Shown here: positions 1 to 5,741 of the stretch, piece by piece
How the letters are laid out: the number at the start of each line of letters is the position of its first letter
Numbering within the stretch: position 1 is the stretch's first letter
DNA from: JAOTYV01 sp964469835
GTDB lineage: Bacteria; Pseudomonadota; Alphaproteobacteria; UBA8366
Direction: 5' to 3'
NCBI GenBank assembly: GCA_964469835.1
Contig: CAYYBI010000298.1
Location: forward strand, 1-6,454
Length of the DNA stretch: 6,454 nucleotides
Notes under the pieces: model-generated
Databases searched by the model: none
The model's input: only the letters and a program-made list of their open reading frames with translations
Told to the model about the DNA's origin: nothing
Made by a program: the position numbers and the translations under genes

Positions 1-1
1 C

Positions 2-1486
2 ACCATCATCGCTATAGACCAAGGCACCACGAGCACGCGGGCAATGCTGTTCGACAGCGACCGGGCGCCCCTCGCCTCCGCCCAGCGCGAACTCACGCAG
101 CACTACCCTCACTCGGGCTGGGTAGAACACGATCCGGAGGAAATTTGGCGGGCAACCGTTGCCGTCGTGCGGGAGGTCGTCGACCAGGCGCCGGGCGGCG
201 TCGAATCTATCCGCGCAATCGGCATCACCAATCAGCGGGAAACCACCGTGGTCTGGGATGCGGAGACCGGCAAACCGCTGCACAACGCCATCGTCTGGCA
301 GGATCGGCGAACCGCTGACACCTGCGACACGCTGCGCCAATCCGGCCATGAAGCCCTGGTGCAACAACGCAGCGGCCTGCTGCTTGATCCGTACTTCAGC
401 GCCACCAAGATCGCTTGGATACTCGACAATGCGCCGGACGCGCGCGCCATGGCCGATGCCGGGAAACTATGCGCCGGCACAATCGACAGTTTCCTGATAT
501 GGCGCCTGACCGGGGGTCGACACCACCTGACCGATGCCACCAACGCCTCGCGAACCGCGCTCTTCGATATTCACCGACAATGCTGGGACGAGGACTTGCT
601 GGCGCTGTTTCGTGTGCCCGCCGCGCTGCTGCCGGACGTCATGGATTGCACCGCCGATTTCGGCCACGCCGCCCCGGATTTGTTCGGCGCGGCACTGCCC
701 ATAACCGGCGTCGCCGGCGACCAGCATGCCGCGACCGTGGGGCAGGCCTGCTTCGAGCCCGGTACGGCGAAAACCACCTACGGCACCGGATGCTTCGCGC
801 TGCTCAACACCGGAGACCGGCCGGTACAATCGCAAAACCGGCTGCTCACCACCGTCGCCTACCGTTTCGGCGGCGTGCCGACCTATGCAGTCGAGGGCAG
901 CATTTTCATCGCCGGCGCGGCGGTCCAATGGCTGCGCGACGGTCTCGGCATGATCGCCGACGCGCAGGAAACAGAGGCGCTGGCAAAAAAAGCCAACCCG
1001 GCGAGCCAAGTCGTCATGGTGCCGGCCTTTACCGGCCTCGGCGCGCCGTACTGGGACAGCGCCGCGCGTGGCGCCTTATTCGGACTGACCCGCGATTCCG
1101 GGCGGGCGGAAATCGTCAGAGCCACCCTGGAAGCGGTGTGCTTCCAAAGCCGCGACCTGTTCGAGGCCATGGCGGCAGACGGGACGGCAGACGGTGCGGC
1201 CCCACCGAAGACGATCCGGGTCGACGGCGGCATGGTCGTCAATGACTGGCTCATGCAGTATCTCGCCGATATGCTGGATATGCCCGTCGAACGGCCGGCA
1301 GTCATCGAAACCACGTCACTGGGCGCCGCCTACCTGGCCGGTCTTCACATCGGCCTGTATCCACCACCGAACGAAATGGCGGCGCTATGGACCCGTGAAG
1401 CACGGTTCGATCCCATGATGGCCGCACCGGCCCGCGCGCAAGCCTATGACGCCTGGAAAGACGCGGTGCGCCGGACGCGGCACTGA
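2..1486 (+). CDS. glpK: Glycerol kinase, 5'-truncated by the window edge
   Basis: Phosphorylates glycerol with ATP to sn-glycerol-3-phosphate in the cytoplasm, trapping glycerol in the cell. The reading frame is open from base 2, and the first visible residues TIIAIDQGTTSTRAMLFD are the FGGY-kinase phosphate-binding strand. The ATG at 44 is therefore internal, and the true start lies about six codons upstream. Other family marks in order are GWVEHDPEEIW, ITNQRETT, NAIVWQDRRTA, the DPYFSATK segment, TNASRT, GVAGDQHA with the probable catalytic Asp, YGTGCF of the nucleotide site, VEGSIFIAGAAVQWLRDGL, GLGAPYWD and GGMVVNDWLMQYLADML. The 494 visible codons match a family length near 500, with no frameshift. 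The E. coli FBP-loop Arg236 and IIA-Glc-site Glu478 appear to be Ala here. It converges on the phosphate transporter with a 28-bp gap. Identification is firm; the absence of regulation is inferred. Confidence 0.97.
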   Translation, partial: TIIAIDQGTTSTRAMLFDSDRAPLASAQRELTQHYPHSGWVEHDPEEIWRATVAVVREVVDQAPGGVESIRAIGITNQRETTVVWDAETGKPLHNAIVWQDRRTADTCDTLRQSGHEALVQQRSGLLLDPYFSATKIAWILDNAPDARAMADAGKLCAGTIDSFLIWRLTGGRHHLTDATNASRTALFDIHRQCWDEDLLALFRVPAALLPDVMDCTADFGHAAPDLFGAALPITGVAGDQHAATVGQACFEPGTAKTTYGTGCFALLNTGDRPVQSQNRLLTTVAYRFGGVPTYAVEGSIFIAGAAVQWLRDGLGMIADAQETEALAKKANPASQVVMVPAFTGLGAPYWDSAARGALFGLTRDSGRAEIVRATLEAVCFQSRDLFEAMAADGTADGAAPPKTIRVDGGMVVNDWLMQYLADMLDMPVERPAVIETTSLGAAYLAGLHIGLYPPPNEMAALWTREARFDPMMAAPARAQAYDAWKDAVRRTRH

Positions 1487-1514
1487 ACGGGCAAACCCGA
1501 CGGACACCCAAAAT
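1487..1514. other. Short convergent gap between glpK and the phosphate transporter
   Basis: These 28 bases separate two converging stop codons. The only symmetry seen is CGGG-CAAA-CCCG at 1488-1499, a four-base-pair stem without a T-run on either strand. It is too weak to call an intrinsic terminator. Transcripts from both sides probably run into each other or end by Rho. Confidence 0.4.
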
Positions 1515-3188
1515 TCAAGCAGGCGCGTCGACCGACTTCTTCAACTTCCGGAGGCGCGATGGCCGCAATTCGCCGGCGGTCTCGAGAATAGGATAGGCGG
1601 CTGACGTCAAATGGCTGTTAATCCGCTTCAGGTCGCGAATGACATCCAGATGCAGCGACGACGTCTCGATGCTTTCCCGCCTGCCGCTTTTCAGGCGTTC
1701 GTGGTGGCTCTCTCCCGCGTCGCGTTCCAACGCGCGGAAATGGTCTTTTTCGATCAGAAGCTTTCGCGCCAACTCCCGGTCGCCGGAGACGAAGACGCCG
1801 GTTGCGAGTTTCAGATTGTCCCTCACCCGGCAATGCAATGCCTCGATATCGCGGAACCCTTCGTCCGAAAATTCCAACCGGTATTTAATTTTCTTTGCCG
1901 CCAGTTCCATCAGGTTCTTGTCGATGATGTCGCCCACATGTTCGAGGTTGGTGCAAAACGCCATGATGTCATTGCACCGCCGGCTATCTTCCATGCTGAG
2001 TTCGTTGCGGCTCACTTCGGTCAGGTAAAGCTTGGTTTCCCCGTACAGCCGATCGACCGTGTCGTCCATCGCCTCGACGAGTTTGAGACTGTCACGATCA
2101 TTGCCTGCCAGCGTTTCCATCGCCCGGGCCAGCATTTCTTCCAGCACATCGGCAATCCGCAAGGTTTCGCGCGCCGCGTTGGCAAGCGCGACCACGGGCT
2201 CGTCCAATGCCGCAGCGTCGAGGTAGCGCGGCTGACCGGCGTCGTCCGCCGGCGCGCGATCCGCAATCAGGCGCTCGAGCAACGCGTTGGCCGGCCCAAT
2301 CAGCGGGAGAAAAACGACCGCGAGCGCCACATTGAAGGCGGTATGGAAATTGACCGCCTGGCGCACCGGCTCGGAATCAATCGCGGCGATAAAGCCGGGA
2401 ATAATACCCAGCAGTGGAACCGCCAGAACGCAGCCGGCAACTTTGAAAAACCCGTTACCCAGGGCGACACGGCGCGCGGTGGCATCCGACCGCATGGTCG
2501 CCATGATCGGCGGCATCGCACCCCCAAGATTGGCGCCCAACACCAGCGGAAAGGCGAGACCGATGGGGATCGCGCCCGAACCCACCAGCGACACCACCAG
2601 CAAAACGGTCGCCAGACTGGAATGGGCGAGCCATGTCAGCAACGCCGCCATCACGATTGCCAGGATCGGTTCGCCCGCAAGGGATGACACCAGAGATACC
2701 ACCAGCGGCGCCTCTCGGATCGGCTGTGAATTGCCGACGATCAACGACAATGCCAGCAGCATCAAACCCAGCCCGATCACGAGCCGGCCGAGATCGCGAG
2801 TCCGTCTGCGGTCGCCCGCCGTGAAGGCCACGACGCCGATCAGAATCAGGACCGGCGATAACCAGGAAATATTTAAGCTGAATAGCTGCGCGACCAAGGT
2901 GGTGCCGACATCCGCCCCCAGCATGACCGCAAGCGCCGGCGCCACCACCATCAGACCGCGGCCCGCGAAGGAGGCGGTCATCAGACAGGTCGCCGTGCTG
3001 CTCTGCAGCAGGGCGGTAACCCCAAGCCCGGCGAGGAACGCCTTGAACCGATTGTCGAGCTGGTTACCCAAGACCTGTCGCAGCGCGCCGCCAAAAGCCC
3101 GCGTCATACCCGTGCGAACCATGCGCATGGCCCACAGCAGCAAGGCGACCGCACCAATCAGGTTCAGCAATATCAAGGTGGCAGAAAT
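1515..3188 (-). CDS. Na+/phosphate cotransporter with C-terminal PhoU-like domain
   Basis: Inner-membrane phosphate transporter of the Na/Pi-cotransporter (NptA/YjbB) family. Counting from the TTG codon at 3176 (553 residues), residues 1-300 hold two inverted hydrophobic repeats. Each carries a signature: LLQSSTAT (57-63) with GADVGTT (87-93), then LAHSSLAT (183-190) with GANLGGA (214-220). After a linker with many charged residues, about 330-540 is a helical PhoU-like domain, including LEHVGDIID (411-419) and DLKRINSHL (515-523). The frame is open upstream to 3257 without any ATG, GTG or TTG before 3176, and that TTG has no good ribosome site. An ATT at 3186-3188 gives MSATLILLNLIGAVALLLW and sits 8 bases after GGAG (3197-3200), so I prefer it, with TTG as the conventional alternative. 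Transport direction cannot be read from sequence; E. coli YjbB is reported to export phosphate. Family is firm, start is not. Confidence 0.93.
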   Translation of the reverse strand: MSATLILLNLIGAVALLLWAMRMVRTGMTRAFGGALRQVLGNQLDNRFKAFLAGLGVTALLQSSTATCLMTASFAGRGLMVVAPALAVMLGADVGTTLVAQLFSLNISWLSPVLILIGVVAFTAGDRRRTRDLGRLVIGLGLMLLALSLIVGNSQPIREAPLVVSLVSSLAGEPILAIVMAALLTWLAHSSLATVLLVVSLVGSGAIPIGLAFPLVLGANLGGAMPPIMATMRSDATARRVALGNGFFKVAGCVLAVPLLGIIPGFIAAIDSEPVRQAVNFHTAFNVALAVVFLPLIGPANALLERLIADRAPADDAGQPRYLDAAALDEPVVALANAARETLRIADVLEEMLARAMETLAGNDRDSLKLVEAMDDTVDRLYGETKLYLTEVSRNELSMEDSRRCNDIMAFCTNLEHVGDIIDKNLMELAAKKIKYRLEFSDEGFRDIEALHCRVRDNLKLATGVFVSGDRELARKLLIEKDHFRALERDAGESHHERLKSGRRESIETSSLHLDVIRDLKRINSHLTSAAYPILETAGELRPSRLRKLKKSVDAPA

Positions 3189-3196
3189 GGCGGCAT

Positions 3197-3200
3197 CTCC
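3197..3200 (-). promoter_or_regulatory. Shine-Dalgarno GGAG favouring an ATT start for the transporter
   Basis: On the - strand GGAG lies 8 bases before the ATT codon at 3188-3186, an ideal distance. It lies about 20 bases before the TTG at 3176, which is too far. It is the only purine-rich ribosome-binding candidate close to the start of the transporter. Confidence 0.5.
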
Positions 3201-3201
3201 A

Positions 3202-3252
3202 TCAACACAGCATTCGACCGATGCAAGGGCCGAGACCGCAGGTGGACGACAT
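3202..3252 (-). CDS. Possible 16-codon leader peptide upstream of the transporter
   Basis: An ATG at 3252 on the - strand opens MSSTCGLGPCIGRMLC and stops with TGA at 3202. That is one base before the GGAG that would serve the transporter. It holds three cysteines and has no clear ribosome site of its own, the preceding bases being TAACATAA. The position is what one would expect of an upstream ORF coupled to the transporter. Short ORFs of this size also occur by chance, so it is speculative. Confidence 0.15.
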   Translation of the reverse strand: MSSTCGLGPCIGRMLC

Positions 3253-3272
3253 TTATGTTAAAGAATGGAGCC

Positions 3273-3278
3273 AGTATA
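3273..3278 (-). promoter_or_regulatory. Possible -10 box for the phosphate transporter
   Basis: TATACT on the - strand matches the sigma-70 -10 consensus at five of six positions and lies about 85-95 bases upstream of the transporter start. The best -35 candidate, TTGATG at 3300-3305, matches four of six but is 21 bases away, longer than the usual 16-18. If used, the promoter is weak or needs an activator. Confidence 0.3.
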
Positions 3279-3345
3279 GCGCAGCGAGCCGCCAGCTTAC
3301 ATCAACAAAACTTTGCCGTTTTCAGCGCAATGCACCGTAGCGCCG

Positions 3346-3375
3346 CTGCCGGCACAATCGGGTATAGTGCGGCAG
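3346..3375. repeat. Inverted repeat enclosing the putative ugpQ -10 box
   Basis: CTGCCGGCAC at 3346-3355 is repeated in inverted form as GTGCGGCAG at 3367-3375. Nine pairs form with a single extra G in the left arm and an 11-base centre. The TATAGT hexamer lies across the centre and the start of the right arm. The symmetry could be a repressor operator, or a hairpin if transcription comes from further upstream. Confidence 0.4.
3363..3368 (+). promoter_or_regulatory. Possible -10 box for ugpQ
   Basis: TATAGT matches the sigma-70 -10 consensus at five of six positions, 44 bases before the ugpQ ATG. Nothing resembling TTGACA is found 16-18 bases upstream, where the sequence is GC-rich. I looked for a pair of CTGTCAT-like Pho-box repeats in this gap and did not see one. 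Confidence 0.3.
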
Positions 3376-3377
3376 GG

Positions 3378-3392
3378 GCCCGGAATTCGGGC
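3378..3392 (+). promoter_or_regulatory. Small hairpin in the ugpQ leader
   Basis: GCCCG at 3378-3382 pairs perfectly with CGGGC at 3388-3392 around a five-base loop, GAATT. It would lie at the 5' end of a transcript starting from the TATAGT box and ends 20 bases before the ugpQ ATG. No T-run follows, so it is not a terminator. An effect on message stability or translation is possible. Confidence 0.3.
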
Positions 3393-3395
3393 GAG

Positions 3396-3416
3396 ATGAA
3401 ACAGAACATGCCATGA
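3396..3416 (+). CDS. Possible six-codon leader ORF overlapping the ugpQ start
   Basis: ATG at 3396 opens MKQNMP and ends in TGA at 3414-3416, sharing the ATGA tetranucleotide with the ugpQ start at 3413. The ugpQ ATG lacks a clear Shine-Dalgarno of its own, so termination-reinitiation on this overlap is conceivable. The mini-ORF has no strong ribosome site either and may be chance. Confidence 0.15.
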   Translation: MKQNMP

Positions 3417-4156
3417 CCGATTCAAGCGCAATCCACTTTCCCCGCGTTATCGGCCACCGGGGCGCCGCGGGCCACGCCCCGGAGAATACCCTGGCCGGCT
3501 TCCGCAAGGCCGCGGCGTTGGGCGCCACGTGGGTCGAGTTCGATGTGGCGCTGACCCGGGATGACATCCCGGTGCTGCTGCACGATGAAACGCTGGAGCG
3601 GACAACCGACGGTACGGGAAAACTTGCGAAGAAGACGTTTCAGGAATTGTCCGGGCTGGACGCCGGCGCCTGGTTCGGAGACGCCTTCGCCGGCGAACGA
3701 ATCCCCCGCCTCGATGCGGCCATCGTCTTGCTCGACCAACTTGGCTTGTGCGCGAATGTGGAGATCAAACCCACCAAAGGCCGGGCCCGGAAAACCGGCA
3801 CAATCGTCGGTCGGGCGATCGCCGAAAAATGGCCTAAATCATTGCGCACGCCGGTCTTCTCCAGTTTCACGGCCGAAGCGCTGGCCGCCGCGCGGGAGGC
3901 GGCGCCGATGATTCCGCGGGGCCTCCTCCTGCATCGAATGCGACGCGATTGGCAGGATCGGGCCGAGGCGCTGGAGTGCCTCTCCGTTCACTGCAACCAC
4001 CGAATTCTGAATGCCGCGCGTGCACGCCAGATCCGCGACGCGGGTTATCGTCTGCTCGCCTACACGGTCAATAAACCAGAACGCGCGCGTCAGCTTGCAG
4101 TATGGGGCGTGGACTCGGTGTTCAGCGATTTCCCCGACAGGATCCTCGCCATATAG
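3413..4156 (+). CDS. ugpQ: Glycerophosphodiester phosphodiesterase
   Basis: Hydrolyses glycerophosphodiesters such as glycerophosphocholine or glycerophosphoethanolamine to sn-glycerol-3-phosphate and the free alcohol. It is a GDPD-family TIM barrel using a divalent metal. Visible motifs are GHRGAAGHAPENT (14-26) with the catalytic His15, EFD (Glu42, Asp44, metal ligands), LLHDETLERTTDGTG (55-69) with the second catalytic His57, NVEIKP with Glu117 and Lys119, and the C-terminal GVDSVFSDFPDRI. At 247 residues it equals E. coli UgpQ in length. There is no signal peptide, so it acts in the cytoplasm, unlike periplasmic GlpQ. The ATG at 3413 puts the HRG motif at the expected distance. The product feeds GlpD, which is encoded convergently and overlaps the last 67 bases. 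No ugpBAEC transporter genes are in view. Exact substrate range is unknown. Confidence 0.95.
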   Translation: MTDSSAIHFPRVIGHRGAAGHAPENTLAGFRKAAALGATWVEFDVALTRDDIPVLLHDETLERTTDGTGKLAKKTFQELSGLDAGAWFGDAFAGERIPRLDAAIVLLDQLGLCANVEIKPTKGRARKTGTIVGRAIAEKWPKSLRTPVFSSFTAEALAAAREAAPMIPRGLLLHRMRRDWQDRAEALECLSVHCNHRILNAARARQIRDAGYRLLAYTVNKPERARQLAVWGVDSVFSDFPDRILAI

Positions 4157-5622
4157 CGGGAAAGGACATCCTGTTGCCCCTCGGACAGCCGGAGCCCCAG
4201 TTTGGTGCGCCGCCATAAGACGTCGGCCGCTTCACGCGCCCATTCATGCTCGATCAGCCAATCGACCTCCCGTGCATACAGGCCGCAACCGAAATCCTGG
4301 CCAAGATCCGACGGTCCCATCGCGCCGTCCAAGATATCGCCCGCCCGGCTGCCATGCCGACGCACCAGGCCCGCAAGCCATTGCCGCTCGAACCCCGCGT
4401 ATCGACCGCTCAAAGCGTCGAGGAATTGATCGAAATCGCCGATATCGCCGCCGGGCAAGGTCGCCGTCGCCGTCCATTCATGAGCCATTCCCGGTAAGAA
4501 CGGCTTGAGCCGGTCCAGCACGGTTTCGGCGAGCACGCGTGCGGTTGTTATCTTCCCGCCAAAAATGGACAGCAACGGCGGCCGCACCCCTTCTCCATCC
4601 AAGGTCAGGACGTAATCCCGTGTCACGTCGGATGGATCCCCCTCGCCATCGTCATAGAGCGGCCGCACCCCGGCGTACTGCCAGACGACCTGTTCGGGCG
4701 TTACGGGTTCCGCCAGGTATCGGTTCACGGCGCGGCAAAGATAGTTGATTTCATCGTTGGAAATGGTGACTTCCGCCGGATCGCCCTCGTACGGTACGTC
4801 GGTGGTGCCGATCAGCGTGCAATCCTGCTCATAGGGAAGCACGAAAATGACCCGGCCATCGTCATTTTGCAGGATAAGTGCGTGATCGCCGGTGATGCGC
4901 CGGCCAATGACGATATGACTCCCCTTGACCAGCCGTAGGCGCGCCGGGGTATTGTCGCCCGCCACTTCCGCAACGACCTGCTCGACCCACGGCCCCGCCG
5001 CATTCACCAGAACACGGGCCGCAACGGTGCGGGATCCGCTATCCGTCGCAAGTTCGGCCTGCCAAAGGTCGCCTTCGCGCTGCGCTTTGCCGCAACGGGT
5101 CCGGGGCAGCACTTCCGCGCCGAGCCGGGCCGCGTCGACGGCCGCCAGCGCGACGAGGCGGGCGTCGTCGACCCAGCAGTCGGAATAGACGAATCCGGTC
5201 TCCAGGTCCGGCCGCAATCCGGCGGCGAATTCACTGCCGGGCAATCGGATCTTGCGCGACGGTGCGAGCCGCCGGCGACCGCCCAGCCGGTCATACAGCC
5301 ACAGACCGACGCGGATTATCCAGACCGGGCGCAGCGCCGGCACGTGGGGCAGCACGAAACGCATGGGCCACACGATATGCGGCGCGCTGGCAAGCAATAC
5401 TTCGCGCTCCCGCAGCGCTTCGGTCACCAGGCGAAAGGCATAGTGTTCGAGGTAGCGAAGCCCGCCGTGGACCAGCTTGCTGCTCGCCGAGGACGTGGCG
5501 CCGCCCAGATCGCCCATCTCGCACAACAGCACGGACAGGCCGCGACCGGCGGCATCGCGGGCGATCGATACGCCGTTGATTCCGCCGCCGATGACAAGAA
5601 GATCGTAGGGCGTGCTCTTCAC
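4090..5622 (-). CDS. glpD: Aerobic glycerol-3-phosphate dehydrogenase (FAD-dependent, membrane-associated)
   Basis: Oxidises sn-glycerol-3-phosphate to dihydroxyacetone phosphate and passes electrons through FAD to the quinone pool at the inner-membrane surface. The N-terminus is a FAD-binding Rossmann fold: DLLVIGGGINGVSIARDAAGRG (7-28), closed by Glu35. Next come the GlpD signature GGATSSASSKLVHGGLRYLEHYAF (40-63), YSDCWVDDARL (146-156), NAAGPWV (207-213), GTTDVPYEGDP (272-282), YAGVRPLYDD (316-325) and FGGKITTAR (354-362). A helical C-terminal domain follows. Length is 510 residues against 501 in E. coli. The start is GTG; an in-frame stop 24 bases upstream (5647-5649) leaves no plausible alternative, and a weak AGAG lies 8 bases before it. 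The last 20 or so residues (about 490-510) come from DNA antisense to the conserved end of ugpQ and look like an added tail. It is divergent from the HAD gene, with a dyad in between. Confidence 0.97.
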   Translation of the reverse strand: MKSTPYDLLVIGGGINGVSIARDAAGRGLSVLLCEMGDLGGATSSASSKLVHGGLRYLEHYAFRLVTEALREREVLLASAPHIVWPMRFVLPHVPALRPVWIIRVGLWLYDRLGGRRRLAPSRKIRLPGSEFAAGLRPDLETGFVYSDCWVDDARLVALAAVDAARLGAEVLPRTRCGKAQREGDLWQAELATDSGSRTVAARVLVNAAGPWVEQVVAEVAGDNTPARLRLVKGSHIVIGRRITGDHALILQNDDGRVIFVLPYEQDCTLIGTTDVPYEGDPAEVTISNDEINYLCRAVNRYLAEPVTPEQVVWQYAGVRPLYDDGEGDPSDVTRDYVLTLDGEGVRPPLLSIFGGKITTARVLAETVLDRLKPFLPGMAHEWTATATLPGGDIGDFDQFLDALSGRYAGFERQWLAGLVRRHGSRAGDILDGAMGPSDLGQDFGCGLYAREVDWLIEHEWAREAADVLWRRTKLGLRLSEGQQDVLSRYMARILSGKSLNTESTPHTAS

Positions 5623-5646
5623 CGCTTTGTCTCTAAAGGTTTCCCG

Positions 5647-5660
5647 TTACCGACCGGTAA
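5647..5660. promoter_or_regulatory. Candidate operator dyad upstream of glpD
   Basis: TTACC at 5647-5651 and GGTAA at 5656-5660 form a perfect 5-bp inverted repeat around GACC. Allowing a one-base bulge extends it outward to CG at 5645-5646 and 5662-5663. It lies 25 bases upstream of the glpD GTG and about ten bases past the TATAAC box, near the predicted transcription start. A repressor site or leader hairpin fits. I cannot match it to the E. coli GlpR operator. Confidence 0.35.
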
Positions 5661-5669
5661 ACGCCTGCT

Positions 5670-5675
5670 GTTATA
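5670..5675 (-). promoter_or_regulatory. Possible -10 box for glpD
   Basis: TATAAC on the - strand matches the -10 consensus at five of six positions and lies 47 bases before the GTG start. The sequence 17 bases upstream (CACATT) is a poor -35, so an activator or another sigma specificity may be needed. Confidence 0.35.
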
Positions 5676-5741
5676 GTCCGGTCCCGGCGCGGAATGTGAT
5701 ACAAAATTCACGGCATCGCCCTGATGGAACACTATGGACAT

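Noticed and set aside
415..1245. A 276-codon open frame inside glpK in another + frame
   Set aside because: Its product is Arg-rich with no domain, while the glpK frame is fully explained by conserved motifs.
44..1486. glpK starting at the ATG at position 44
   Set aside because: That start would remove the DQGTTST phosphate-binding strand, which is encoded in frame just upstream. The gene begins outside the window.
1488..1499. CGGG-CAAA-CCCG as a bidirectional terminator after glpK
   Set aside because: A four-base-pair stem with no T-run on either strand is too weak.
1611..3261. Two long open frames (358 and 324 codons) on the + strand opposite the phosphate transporter
   Set aside because: They are rich in Arg, His, Gln or Ser/Thr/Ala with no recognisable motif, and lie fully antisense to a gene with clear family signatures. 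Such frames are normal shadows in GC-rich DNA.
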